NCBI GenBank assembly: GCA_027487435.1
Contig: JAIYDP010000224.1
Location: forward strand, 28,057 to 92,056
Source: Verrucomicrobiaceae bacterium
GTDB lineage: Bacteria; Verrucomicrobiota; Verrucomicrobiia; Verrucomicrobiales; Akkermansiaceae
Length of the DNA stretch: 64,000 bases
Reading direction: 5' to 3'
Both the position numbers and the translations under genes were made by a program. Under the pieces are notes generated by a model. It ran no database searches. It was not told the DNA's origin and was given only the letters and a program-made list of their open reading frames with translations. This document shows, in pieces, positions 17,067 through 25,754 of this stretch (positions within the stretch are counted from its first letter, which is position 1; every line of letters begins with the position of its first letter).

Positions 17067-19528
17067 TCACACCCAAGCCCTTCCAAGATACCTACATCGG
17101 CAACATTCTGGCGCTGTTCCGCGCGGCGAAGAGTCAGTACGATGAAGTCACCGCTGCGGCGTATGACAGGCAAAAGGTCTTTGCCTACAATGGCGCGTGT
17201 TTGCTGAAAGCACCGACGGGAGCGGGCAAGACGCTGATCGCCGGGATGGTGGCAGAGAAGTTTGCTAGCGAAGAGCAAGTGGTGTGGCTATGGTTCGCGC
17301 CATTTAAGGGGCTGGTGGGCCAAGCGGCGATGTCCTTGCGAGATCACCACCCTGGCCTGCGGGTGAGAGAACTGGCTACAGATCGCAAAGCGGCTGGCAC
17401 GCGGTCGGGCGATACCTTTGTGCTAACGTGGGCATCGGTGGTGGCAAAGACCACGGAAGCGCGGAAAATGCGCACGGATCGGGAGGCATTGATGTCACTG
17501 GATTCCATGCTGGAAGATTTGCGCGGGGCAGGGTTTCGCATCGGCGTGATCATCGATGAAGCGCATCATGGCTTCGGCACCAAAACGCAATCTGTGGAGT
17601 TTTTTCACCAAGTATTGCAACCGGATTATGCGTTGATGGTCACGGCCACGCCGGATGACGCGGATGCAGAGGCATTCATCAAAGCGGCGGGAATCAAGGA
17701 CTTGCACCGCGTGAGTGTCTCGCGGGAAGAAGCGGTGGCAGCGGGGTTGGTGAAACAGGGGGTGAAATCCATCGCCTACATTTCGCCGCCGGATCAAGTG
17801 ACTTTAGCCGACTTCGAGGCAGCGGCACTGACGGATGCTTGTGCCATGCACGCGCGGCTCAAGCAGGAACTGGTGGCAGCGGGAGTGAATCTCGTGCCGC
17901 TGATGATGGTGCAGGTGGGCAAAGAGAAACACGCCATCGATGAAGCGAAGCGCGGCTTGATGGCAAGAGGCTTCACAGAAAACACCATCATGGTTCACAC
18001 GGCGGACGAGCCCGATGAAAATTTCCTCTCGATGGCACACGATGAAGAGAAAGAGGTGCTGATCTTTAAAATGGCAGCCGCGCTAGGCTTCGATGCGCCG
18101 CGCGCCTTCTGCATGGTATCCATGCGTGCGGTAAAAGACACTGACTTCGGCACGCAATTGATCGGGCGCATCCTGCGGGTGCATCGCCGTCTGCAAGGGC
18201 GTGCCTTGCCGGCGATTCTCCAGCACGGCTATCTCTTTCTCGCCGATCACGATAGCCAAGAAGGTGTGGCGACTGCGGCGAAAAAGATCAACCAATTGCA
18301 GAGTCAACTGACGGCGACCAGCCCCTTTGTGATGGTGACAAACGTGGGTGGCAGCAAGGGGGTGCAAGTGGTGCGGAATCACCAGCCCACGCTATTTCCG
18401 GAACATCCTACGCTAACGCAGGACGACGACACGCCTGCTACCTTCCCTGCGGATGATGAGGAAGATGTGCCCGCAGAACCCCGCGCCACGAGCCAAGGGT
18501 TTCTGGATCTGCTGGATGGGCTATCGGTCAATCCCACCCAAGATGGCGAGACGGAAAACGCAGCACCGCCTGCGAGTGGCCATCGCTACGACCTCAAGCC
18601 CGGTGCGCCACTGCGTTTCATCACGCAGGAATTGCCCGTGGACATCATCGAAAAACTGCTGGGCTGCATGGAGCAGCAAGTGGCATTCGATGATGGTGCG
18701 ATGCTTGCCGCTCTAGCAAAAGACGTGCAAGTCATACGCGTGGAGCAGAGTCACCTCAGCGAAGGGGAAGAAAAACGTTCGCTGATCCGTGCGAAGATTG
18801 ATTTAGAAAAAGTAGAGCGGCAAGCGCAGCAGGTACTACTGCGGCAGCAATACCTCAGCGCGAAGGAGTTGCAAGATCACTTGCTGAAACGGCTGGCGGA
18901 GGAATTTACCCGCAATGGAATGTCCGATGTGGCGCAGGACGATGACAGGCTGGAAAGTGCGCTGGCATTGATTTTAGTGCGCTACCCTCGGCTCTTGAAG
19001 GATGTGGAGAAAAGCTGTGCGGCGCGTTTTTCCATCACACGGGAAGCAGAACCACTGCCGGGCTATATAGTATCCGCTACGCCATTGAGCGCATCTTTCA
19101 AAAACATCTATGGCGTGTATCCTGCGGATCTGAATGAATGGGAGCGTGAATTTGCGAAGTTGCTGGACAATGATCCAAGTGGCACGGTGCTGTGGTGGCA
19201 TAGAAATCCGGTGAAGAAGAAATACTCAGTGGCCATCGTGCGCCCGGATGGTGGGCGTTTTTTCCCTGATTTCATCGAGGGAGTCAAAGACCGGACGGTT
19301 GCGAAAGACGGGATTCTGCTCATCGAGACGAAGCATGCGATTGGTTCGCTGGACTCGAAGATCAAAGCGGTGATCGAGCACAAAGACTATGGCCGGGCCT
19401 TGATGATTCACTGGGAGAACTGGCAAGAGAAGACGTTGCGGCGTGCCATGACCGTGGCCTACGATGCGCAGACGGATACCAACGTCATCCATGCCGTTTT
19501 CCGATGTTCAGCAATGGCGACGTATTGA
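17063..19528 (+). CDS. res: Type III restriction-modification, helicase/nuclease subunit Res
   Basis: An 821-aa SF2 helicase with nuclease domain. Walker A is APTGAGKTLIAG (near residue 51), the DEAH box is IIDEAHHG (near 166), motif III-like VTATPDD follows, and motif VI is LIGRILRVHRR (near 368). The C-terminus carries a PD-(D/E)xK core: FFPDFIEGV then LLIETKH (near 735-757). This arrangement fits Res of type III systems. Its reading frame is intact and coupled to mod by an ATGA overlap, so the system appears functional. Confidence 0.9.
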   Translation: MITPKPFQDTYIGNILALFRAAKSQYDEVTAAAYDRQKVFAYNGACLLKAPTGAGKTLIAGMVAEKFASEEQVVWLWFAPFKGLVGQAAMSLRDHHPGLRVRELATDRKAAGTRSGDTFVLTWASVVAKTTEARKMRTDREALMSLDSMLEDLRGAGFRIGVIIDEAHHGFGTKTQSVEFFHQVLQPDYALMVTATPDDADAEAFIKAAGIKDLHRVSVSREEAVAAGLVKQGVKSIAYISPPDQVTLADFEAAALTDACAMHARLKQELVAAGVNLVPLMMVQVGKEKHAIDEAKRGLMARGFTENTIMVHTADEPDENFLSMAHDEEKEVLIFKMAAALGFDAPRAFCMVSMRAVKDTDFGTQLIGRILRVHRRLQGRALPAILQHGYLFLADHDSQEGVATAAKKINQLQSQLTATSPFVMVTNVGGSKGVQVVRNHQPTLFPEHPTLTQDDDTPATFPADDEEDVPAEPRATSQGFLDLLDGLSVNPTQDGETENAAPPASGHRYDLKPGAPLRFITQELPVDIIEKLLGCMEQQVAFDDGAMLAALAKDVQVIRVEQSHLSEGEEKRSLIRAKIDLEKVERQAQQVLLRQQYLSAKELQDHLLKRLAEEFTRNGMSDVAQDDDRLESALALILVRYPRLLKDVEKSCAARFSITREAEPLPGYIVSATPLSASFKNIYGVYPADLNEWEREFAKLLDNDPSGTVLWWHRNPVKKKYSVAIVRPDGGRFFPDFIEGVKDRTVAKDGILLIETKHAIGSLDSKIKAVIEHKDYGRALMIHWENWQEKTLRRAMTVAYDAQTDTNVIHAVFRCSAMATY

Positions 19529-19842
19529 AATGCAGATATAGGCGGTATTTAACCCGAAATCCGAAGTGTAACGCCGCCATTCGCTGCCATCATTTGCCGC
19601 GCAAGGCATTTCAGACCTTGGGGCAGCATCGTTGGATGCAGCCCACTGCGGCCATGAAACGCCTTGCACATCGAAGCCTAGCAGCGACTTTCTGCCGCTC
19701 TATTTCGGATCTCGGGTTTATCCTGCCATTCTTTGCTTGTCTGGTAAAAGTGTCATGGATTATCCGGCCTCGCGATGCATCTGAAAAATCCACATTGCCT
19801 ATTGCAAGAAAAGAGCCTGTAACGCAGAGTTCGCACGACGCT
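19529..19842. other. Intergenic stretch without a recognised gene
   Basis: About 314 bp between res and the membrane protein. The frame of the downstream gene is open here, but the translation (Cys/Arg/His-rich, no pattern) does not look coding. I see no tRNA, hairpin or repeat. Confidence 0.5.
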
Positions 19843-20706
19843 ATGGAAACACATCGAAGAAAACGGGTTATCAAAAGACGCTCATCAAGCAAGTCCAAGC
19901 CAAAGACGGAATCGAGATGGAGCGACAAGAAGCAGGATGATGAACTCAAAGGCTGGTTGACCATGGGCGCGATCATTGCCGGGCTGGTGGTGGGGTTTGG
20001 GGTGGTGTTGTATGTGGTGTTTGGTTCTTCAGGAGACAAGTCCGAGAAAGATCAGCAGGCTCCACCCACGCCCATCGTGGAAGAAAAATGGCAGGGACCA
20101 TTGCCCAAGGACGTGGCAGAAAATTTCACGAAAGCCACCACGCACGCCGAACGCATCAAATGGGTGCGCGATCCGGATCGCGTATCGGCGCTGATGCTGT
20201 CGTTTTTCGACGAGGGTGCAGGAGCGAAGGAGAAAGTCGTGAGCGTCAAGCGCATGGGTGGTGTGAGCACTGGCAACTTTCTTTACGAGCGATTTCAAGC
20301 ACGACTGGACAACGAAAAAAGCCGCATGCTCGCTGTAGTGTTTACCGATGAAGGTGCGAAAGTCGATTTCGAATGTTACGCACGCCATGGATCCGCCAAG
20401 TGGTCGGACTTGTTTGCCGGTGTGGTGAAGGAAGCGAGTGAGGTAAGGGGCACTCTAGCGAGCGGGTCCTTCTATTTGTTTGAATTTGCCGACGACAAAA
20501 AATGGAACAGTTACCTCGTGACCACGCCAGACTACGATGGGCCGATTCACGTCTATGCCGCACGCGGCAGCGAAACCGACAAGGCGATGAGCCGAGTAGG
20601 TACGGGAGAAGTGCGCGTGATGCTCGCCCTGCGCGCCGTGGGCGATAGCTACCAGAAGCGGCAATTTGAAGTGACAAAACTCATCACCACAGGTTGGGTG
20701 AAGTAG
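19843..20706 (+). CDS. Single-pass membrane protein, function unknown
   Basis: About 287 aa starting METHRRKRV at ATG 19843. The N-terminus is very basic (RRKRVIKRRSSSKSKPK), followed by one transmembrane helix (MGAIIAGLVVGFGVVLYVVF, about 45-64), so the remaining about 220 residues are probably periplasmic. The soluble part has mixed alpha/beta character with no motif I recognise. An upstream in-frame start exists but gives an implausible sequence. The lone position between res and a convergent esterase gives no functional clue. Confidence 0.7.
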   Translation: METHRRKRVIKRRSSSKSKPKTESRWSDKKQDDELKGWLTMGAIIAGLVVGFGVVLYVVFGSSGDKSEKDQQAPPTPIVEEKWQGPLPKDVAENFTKATTHAERIKWVRDPDRVSALMLSFFDEGAGAKEKVVSVKRMGGVSTGNFLYERFQARLDNEKSRMLAVVFTDEGAKVDFECYARHGSAKWSDLFAGVVKEASEVRGTLASGSFYLFEFADDKKWNSYLVTTPDYDGPIHVYAARGSETDKAMSRVGTGEVRVMLALRAVGDSYQKRQFEVTKLITTGWVK

Positions 20707-20732
20707 GTGGCACATGCAAATCGCTGGCGGGC

Positions 20733-21536
20733 TTAGCGCCAGAGCCAGCGCAGGCTTTCTGCAAATACTTTTCCCCCGGCCTTGCCGTTGTGGGCGCCGT
20801 CATCGGTGACGAATTGGTAATCGTAGTTGCGGAATTTGAGCGCTGCGGCCATTTGTTGATTGGAAAGAAACCAATTGCCGTGCTCGTTGTCCAGATCGTT
20901 GCTACCGTCTTGCAGGAAGATGCGCAGGGGGCGCAGCGGTTCTTTGCGAATCAGCGAGGGATAGACGTGACCTCCACGGATGTTGGTGAAGCTGCCGATG
21001 TGGCTCATGACTTTGCCAAAGAGCTGGGGGCGTTCCCATGCGACGGTAAAGGCGCAGATGCCGCCCGATGACATGCCGCAAATGGCTCGCTGCTTCGGAT
21101 CCTTGCTGAGCATTTGGCGTTTTTCTGCAAGCGGAAGAATTTCTTTTTCTAACATCTGCGCATACTGGGCGGAGAGCGTGTCATACTCCACGGAGCGATT
21201 GCTTTTTGGCCCTTTTGGGACATTCCAACCAGGAGCGCTGGGCAGTTCCTCAGCAAAAACACCGGGGTTGATGAAGACTAAGAGCATGGGTGGGAGCGCG
21301 CCGTCGGTGACGAGCTTGTCGATGACTTTAGGTGCTTGGAATTCGCCACCCGCGTAGGCGTGGCCGTCTTGGAACACCATCAACGCGGCAGGTTTTTTCG
21401 GATCGAGCTTCGGCGTTTGGTGAAATGCGTAATGTCGGATGGTTCCGGGATAGACCGCGCTTTTGTGAGTGAACCACTCGATGCCATGAAGCGGCAGAGA
21501 AAGCAGACATAGGGCGATGGGCAATAGATGTTTCAT
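20733..21536 (-). CDS. Exported esterase of the enterochelin-esterase/Esterase_D type
   Basis: A 267-aa alpha/beta hydrolase with a signal peptide (MKHLLPIALCLLSLPLHG). The nucleophile elbow is GMSSGG, preceded by the helix-containing MLEKEILPLAEK. The catalytic His is likely in DDGAHNG near residue 250, and an Asp in LQDGSNDLDNEHG. This pattern is typical of the IroE/Fes-like esterase family, whose members hydrolyse acyl sugars or siderophores; the substrate here is unknown. Start at ATG 21536 was chosen because it begins the signal peptide. Confidence 0.85.
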   Translation of the reverse strand: MKHLLPIALCLLSLPLHGIEWFTHKSAVYPGTIRHYAFHQTPKLDPKKPAALMVFQDGHAYAGGEFQAPKVIDKLVTDGALPPMLLVFINPGVFAEELPSAPGWNVPKGPKSNRSVEYDTLSAQYAQMLEKEILPLAEKRQMLSKDPKQRAICGMSSGGICAFTVAWERPQLFGKVMSHIGSFTNIRGGHVYPSLIRKEPLRPLRIFLQDGSNDLDNEHGNWFLSNQQMAAALKFRNYDYQFVTDDGAHNGKAGGKVFAESLRWLWR

Positions 21537-21742
21537 GATGGCCAGATGAGATGCGTTTTTTTGATGGTTAGCAAGAGGCAACTCTGCATGACTTTATATC
21601 AACAACTACAGATCTAGTGAGAGTCAATGTAGTAGATGTCGCCTCGGTGCCCGATACCAGTGTAGCTCGCTATGACCAACTCGTTGTCAGGCTGGTGCCA
21701 TGAGTGTAGGAAGAGTTTTGGGCTATGATAATCTGCTATAGC

Positions 21743-22639
21743 CTAACGCATCGACATGGCCTGCGAACTCATCGCATCCTTGCCATGCCACGAGACAGTA
21801 GCGTCGAGAGTTTGTTGTCCAGGCGCGCCCTGCACGCCCAACCAGCCTCGCGATTGCCAATTGGTGAACCATTGCGAGAGCATCGTAGGATCGGGATGTG
21901 GTTCGGGCAAAAGCGCAAAAAAATCGGCGAGAAATACACCGTCGCGTAAGCCGAGCAAAAACGTAGCCTCATCGGACTCCACGCGCGTCCACTCACTGCG
22001 GCCTGATGCGTGACGCCACACCGCGATCCACACGGGTTGCTGAGGAGTAGTGGCGGCGGGTGAGAAATCCTCCCATTCATGACATAGATCCGCAGGCACC
22101 GGGATCTCGAACAAGCGCAGATGTTCTTGCAAAGCAATGATATTTTTTTCCAGATCTTCCGGTTGCGGCAATGCGCATTGAATCGCCTCAAAGCTCTCCA
22201 TTTGCGCATACTCGATTCTGGCGAGCGCGGCAAACCATAGCCGCTGAAGGTTATCGAGCCGTTGTGAATTTTCCAGAAATAACGCGAAGGCTTCACCCAA
22301 GTGTCGCAAGGTATAGCTCTGGGATGGCCTTTCTAGCAGATACTGCTCAATCAAATCCCAGAACAACTCATCACCTGCCATGCGACGCAACAGCGGAAAA
22401 TCTTCCGCCAATGAATCGAGCAATCGAAACCAATACTGCCGGTGATACAACTCCAGTCGCTCAGCTCCGCTCAATGCCACGCCTTGCTTGATCCATTTGT
22501 CGGCTATCGCGAAAAATTCCGCACTGTGTCCTTCCACAACGGGATTCAACTCCGTAGATCGCCGACTCGCACCGCGCAGGGGCATGGTAAGGGCACGAAA
22601 AAAATCTTGCTGCCATGACTCATGCGGCTGCATCGTCAC
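21743..22639 (-). CDS. bufC: BufC-type DUF2063 protein (bufferin maturation)
   Basis: A 298-aa protein of the DUF2063 family. The N-terminus has WQQDFFRALTMPLRG, and the next segment ERLELYHRQYWFRLLDSLAEDFPLLRRMAGDE is diagnostic of the family. In bufferin systems this protein partners the DUF692 oxygenase, presenting the precursor peptide. Its start overlaps bufB by 20 nt, indicating coupled translation. It is the last gene of the operon; no clear terminator was found. Confidence 0.88.
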   Translation of the reverse strand: MTMQPHESWQQDFFRALTMPLRGASRRSTELNPVVEGHSAEFFAIADKWIKQGVALSGAERLELYHRQYWFRLLDSLAEDFPLLRRMAGDELFWDLIEQYLLERPSQSYTLRHLGEAFALFLENSQRLDNLQRLWFAALARIEYAQMESFEAIQCALPQPEDLEKNIIALQEHLRLFEIPVPADLCHEWEDFSPAATTPQQPVWIAVWRHASGRSEWTRVESDEATFLLGLRDGVFLADFFALLPEPHPDPTMLSQWFTNWQSRGWLGVQGAPGQQTLDATVSWHGKDAMSSQAMSMR

Positions 22640-23492
22640 CTCCTGGTTGATGGTCTAACGCATTCCTATTTCGCCATTGCTCAGATTTTTTCGCTTCCTG
22701 CCAAACTTCTTCGAAGGAGGGAATGCTCGCGTCCCACTCTAACAATGTCGCCGTCGGGCCACAGCGTTCGATGGCACGAGCATAGAGTGCCCACACAGGA
22801 TCGATCACCGGATGATCATGAGTGTCGATGATGAAGCGTTCATAGCGAGAATGTCCGGCGATGTGAATTTGCGCCACGCGATCGCTGGGGATGAAATTCA
22901 CATATTCTAATGGATCGAAATCATGGTTCACCGAGGAAACGTAGATGTTATTGACATCGAGCAAGATTCCCACGTCCGCTAATTCACAGACCTCTGCAAG
23001 GAACTGCCACTCGGTCATTTCATCCATCGTAAATTCGGCATAACTGCTGACATTTTCCATGGCTAACGGAATTTCGAGAAAATCCTGGGCGATTTTTAAG
23101 TTCTCCGCAGTCTTGCGTGCAACGTCGAAGGTGAACGGCAATGGCAAAAGGTCGTGACTGACGCGACCATCGACACTACCCCAGCACAGGTGATCGGAAA
23201 TCCACGGTGTGTTGGTGCGTTTGATGAGTTTTTTCAAGCGCCGCAAGTGATCCCTGTCGATGCCTTTTTCGTTGCCTGGATAGAGACCCACGCCGTGCAT
23301 CACGACTTGGTATTGATCCATAATCGCATCGAGGACAGCCAGTGGTCGTCCGCCTGCTACCATGTAGTTTTCTGAAATGATTTCAAACCAATCGACTGCC
23401 GGCTTTTCTCTGAGGATGTGGTCGTAATGCGGAACGCGCAGACCAATGCCTGTGCCCAGTGATTTTCCATTCGTAAAGCGGTGATTAGCCAT
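22620..23492 (-). CDS. bufB: BufB-type DUF692 multinuclear iron oxygenase
   Basis: A 290-aa protein of the DUF692/MNIO family. GIGLRVPHYDHIL opens the TIM barrel, then WFEIISENYM, HGVGLYPGN, ISDHLCWGS, MENVSSYAE, LLDVNNIYVSS, IHIAGH and DTHDHPV supply the His/Asp/Glu/Asn ligands expected for the iron site. Family members modify Cys residues of small precursor peptides (for example to thiooxazoles). The start overlaps the anti-sigma stop by 8 nt. Its likely substrate is the precursor at 24952-25200. Confidence 0.92.
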   Translation of the reverse strand: MANHRFTNGKSLGTGIGLRVPHYDHILREKPAVDWFEIISENYMVAGGRPLAVLDAIMDQYQVVMHGVGLYPGNEKGIDRDHLRRLKKLIKRTNTPWISDHLCWGSVDGRVSHDLLPLPFTFDVARKTAENLKIAQDFLEIPLAMENVSSYAEFTMDEMTEWQFLAEVCELADVGILLDVNNIYVSSVNHDFDPLEYVNFIPSDRVAQIHIAGHSRYERFIIDTHDHPVIDPVWALYARAIERCGPTATLLEWDASIPSFEEVWQEAKKSEQWRNRNALDHQPGGDDAAA

Positions 23493-23853
23493 CGGAGTTG
23501 TTATGGGGTTCTGATCCTAAAGAGTTGCCATCGCGAGTATTTTGCTTTGCCAAGTGTTCGCGCAGCTTGAGCAGAAATTCTTCGGATGGCGGTGTCTTCG
23601 ACAAATCTGCGACATGCAGTTTTACCAAGTGGCGCAGCACTTTGATCTGTTTGGTAAACTTTCGACAAACGGAGCATGCGAAAAAATGAGCCAAGCAGCG
23701 GATTTGCTCACGGAATCCCAAGGGCCGATCCGCAGCCATCAGTGACAATTCCGTAAAGTGTTGGCAAGAGATATGGTGCGCGTGCATCCATTTACCGATC
23801 AATTTGTGGCTCCTCTGGTAGTCTCGCGGTGGTGGCGGTAGTTGTTTCATCAC
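23485..23853 (-). CDS. Zinc-finger anti-sigma factor
   Basis: A 122-aa protein with HHISCQHFTEL (Cys-His), then REQIRCLAHFFACSVCRKF, giving an anti-sigma zinc-binding pattern (His-x-x-x-Cys-x-x-Cys). No transmembrane segment is visible, so it is probably soluble. It overlaps the sigma gene by 4 nt (ATGA), the usual sigma/anti-sigma arrangement. It probably holds the sigma factor until copper or a thiol-reactive metal releases it; this is inference. Confidence 0.8.
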   Translation of the reverse strand: MMKQLPPPPRDYQRSHKLIGKWMHAHHISCQHFTELSLMAADRPLGFREQIRCLAHFFACSVCRKFTKQIKVLRHLVKLHVADLSKTPPSEEFLLKLREHLAKQNTRDGNSLGSEPHNNSDG

Positions 23854-24425
23854 TGTAAGGATTCTTGTAAGCAGAGGCGAAGTGAGTGGCGTGCCCGTGT
23901 TAATAAAACTGCCGCACTGCCGCTGGTGACACCTGCGGCTTCGGCGGCCTCCGCGATCGACAACTCATCGACTTCACGTGCTTGAAACAAGAGTAGCAAA
24001 CGTTGTGGCAACTTCGCCATGCAGAGGGCGATAAATTTCCTTAAATCCGAATTGTGTGCCGCCGCTGCGGGTGATTGTAGCATCGCTTGCGCACCGTGAT
24101 TCGGATCGATTGTCCAATTTCCGAGCTCATCAAAAATCGCACTTACAGGATTTCGTTGCTCGTCAGCATCTAGGCTTTGCGTTTGTGGCTTACGAGCATC
24201 ACTGCGCCATTGATCCAAAAGTTTGTGCCGCAAGATTCCTGTAAGCCACACCAGAATGGTGGAGCCTCCTTGAAACGAATCCCAAGATTTCCAAGCACTG
24301 ATCATGGTATCCTGCACGAGGTCTTCCGCGAGGTGATGATTTCTCACCCGTGAAAACGCATAGCCATACAAGGTCGGCGCGTGCTCCATAAAGAGATCAA
24401 TCGCGATTTTTGATTCGTTGTTCAT
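23850..24425 (-). CDS. ECF-type RNA polymerase sigma factor
   Basis: A 191-aa ECF sigma factor from ATG 24425 (MNNESKIAIDLFMEH), chosen for its ATGA overlap with doxX. Region 2 contains LAEDLVQDTMISAWKSWDSF and the helix WLTGILRHKLLDQWR. Region 4 contains LPQRLLLLFQAREVDELSIAEAAEAAGVTSGSAAVLLTRAR, the usual helix-turn-helix. It is embedded in the bufferin operon and probably drives it, together with its anti-sigma partner. Confidence 0.9.
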   Translation of the reverse strand: MNNESKIAIDLFMEHAPTLYGYAFSRVRNHHLAEDLVQDTMISAWKSWDSFQGGSTILVWLTGILRHKLLDQWRSDARKPQTQSLDADEQRNPVSAIFDELGNWTIDPNHGAQAMLQSPAAAAHNSDLRKFIALCMAKLPQRLLLLFQAREVDELSIAEAAEAAGVTSGSAAVLLTRARHSLRLCLQESLQ

Positions 24426-24892
24426 GGCACCAGCGTAGCAGGGAAGAACTTTTTGGCAATGGGACAAAGTGCATGGTCGGCAGAGATGCGCCCTGCCCCA
24501 AAGGCCATGCAAACCAAGGTCGCGACAAGAAAGGAAAATGGGGCTTGATCTGAAAAATCGGAAAGAGAAAGAAAAGCATCCTCCCGATGTGCCGTGGCGT
24601 AGGCAACCACCATAGCTGCGGCCAAAGGAATCGAAATCAAACGTGTAAGTAAGCCACTCAAAAGAAATAATCCACCTACCATTTCAAGCGAACCGATCAT
24701 CACCGCATTTGCGTGTGGGGCTGGTATCGAGAGTGATGCAAAAAACTCTGTGGTGGCATCGAGGTGACCAAGTTTGCCTTTTCCGGTGAGATAAAAGTTC
24801 CAGCCACATGTGACGCGGACGAAGAGCAGAACTAAAGATTGCAAGCCGGGCTGGATCTTCTGATATCTTTGCTGTAAAAATGTAAGAGACAT
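24422..24892 (-). CDS. DoxX family membrane protein
   Basis: A 156-aa protein with four predicted membrane helices. LVLLFVRVTCGWNFYLTGKGKL and MVGGLFLLSGLLTRLISIPLAAAM are typical DoxX text. DoxX proteins are common members of bufferin operons, where the role may be redox or sulfur handling; it is not established. It follows the precursor gene after a strong hairpin and overlaps the sigma gene by 4 nt. Confidence 0.87.
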   Translation of the reverse strand: MSLTFLQQRYQKIQPGLQSLVLLFVRVTCGWNFYLTGKGKLGHLDATTEFFASLSIPAPHANAVMIGSLEMVGGLFLLSGLLTRLISIPLAAAMVVAYATAHREDAFLSLSDFSDQAPFSFLVATLVCMAFGAGRISADHALCPIAKKFFPATLVP

Positions 24893-24909
24893 GATGGATG
24901 ATAAATGAT

Positions 24910-24943
24910 GTACCCCGCTGCAAGCACTCTTGCAGCGGGGTAC
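24910..24943 (-). promoter_or_regulatory. Perfect 15-bp intercistronic hairpin after the bufferin precursor
   Basis: GTACCCCGCTGCAAG (24910-24924) and CTTGCAGCGGGGTAC (24929-24943) pair perfectly around loop CACT. It lies between the precursor and doxX genes. No T-run follows, so it is better read as an RNA-stability or partial-termination element that would keep precursor mRNA in excess over the downstream genes. Confidence 0.85.
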
Positions 24944-24951
24944 GCTTTGAG

Positions 24952-25200
24952 TTAGAGAATCGAACCTGTTTTCTTCTCTTCTTTCTTCTCTCCTTTGCAG
25001 CCGTCTTTGCCCTTACAGCCGTCTTTGCCATTGCAGCTTTCTTTGCCGTCCTTCTTCTCGCCCTTGCAACCGTCCTTGCCTTTGCAGCCTTCTTTTTCTT
25101 CGGCAGGCAAGTTATTTTCAGTCAGTTGCACTGGCGAAGCCATGGCTCCAGCAGCGAAAATTCCGAGAATAGCGGCGGACATCAATGTAGTGTTTTTCAT
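24952..25200 (-). CDS. bufA: Bufferin-type RiPP precursor peptide
   Basis: An 82-aa peptide. Residues 1-21 form a signal peptide (MKNTTLMSAAILGIF then AAGAMA). The mature part is Lys/Glu/Gly-rich with five Cys at 39, 45, 56, 62 and 68. Within the two groups the spacing is six residues, each step reading CKGKDG, CNGKDG or CKGKDG. Bufferin precursors bear Cys in Gly/Lys motifs (often EGKCG) that DUF692 enzymes modify to bind copper; the repeat seen here is a variant. It is the first gene of the operon with doxX, sigma, anti-sigma, bufB and bufC. Confidence 0.85.
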   Translation of the reverse strand: MKNTTLMSAAILGIFAAGAMASPVQLTENNLPAEEKEGCKGKDGCKGEKKDGKESCNGKDGCKGKDGCKGEKKEEKKTGSIL

Positions 25201-25255
25201 AGTGTGTGGTGTTGTATTGTTTATTTTGAATGAGCTCTCATTGCGAGCTACACCT

Positions 25256-25282
25256 ATGAGTCGTCACAAACGCAAAACCCTT
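25256..25282 (-). promoter_or_regulatory. Candidate ECF promoter upstream of bufA
   Basis: Read on the minus strand, AAGGGTTTT (25274-25282) is followed by CGACTCAT (25256-25263) at a spacing suited to ECF -35 and -10 elements. It lies about 56 bp upstream of the bufA ATG. A small hairpin AGCTC...GAGCT follows in the leader. Motif identity is a guess from layout. Confidence 0.4.
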
Positions 25283-25379
25283 AACAAAAAAATGAGTTTT
25301 TTCTCTTCATCGTTGTTTTTAGAAAAAATCGAAATATTTCATTGACTGATACCTTGTTATGCACGATACCTGTCTTGTC

Positions 25380-25754
25380 ATGAGCGACAAGACAGATACA
25401 TCGGGCGACTGGTTTGATAACTGGGCCGTGCAGATGCGCAAGGGTCTGTTAGATTTTTGCATCTTGCGTGCTCTCAAGGAAGGCGAGTGGTATGGGTATG
25501 CGCTCGTCAAAGCTCTGGTGGCGATTCCGGGAGTCGGTGTGGCGGAAGGTTCGATCTACCCTTTGCTATCGCGCTTGAAGAAACAGGGGCTGGTGGACAC
25601 GCGATTGGAGGAATCGAACGAAGGGCCAGCGCGGAAATACTATCGGCTTACTCCGCAAGGTCTTGAGCAGGCTGAGGAAATGGCAGTCTATTTTGAAACG
25701 ATGATACGAGGAGTCGAAACACTAGGAAAACAACAAAGCCAAAAACAACGATGA
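25380..25754 (+). CDS. PadR-family transcriptional regulator
   Basis: About 124 aa from ATG 25380. The winged-helix signature is clear: MRKGLLDFCILRALKEGEWYGYALVKAL, then GSIYPLLSRLKKQGLV and GPARKYYRLTPQG. PadR proteins repress nearby genes until a ligand binds. Its stop overlaps the next ATG by 4 nt, and PadR genes are often paired with HAAS-domain membrane proteins as here. An upstream in-frame ATG (25359) is possible. Confidence 0.92.
   Translation: MSDKTDTSGDWFDNWAVQMRKGLLDFCILRALKEGEWYGYALVKALVAIPGVGVAEGSIYPLLSRLKKQGLVDTRLEESNEGPARKYYRLTPQGLEQAEEMAVYFETMIRGVETLGKQQSQKQR

Noticed and set aside
19504..19842. N-terminal extension of the single-pass membrane protein
   Set aside because: Cys/His/Arg-rich translation without pattern; the basic-plus-TM layout makes sense only from 19843.
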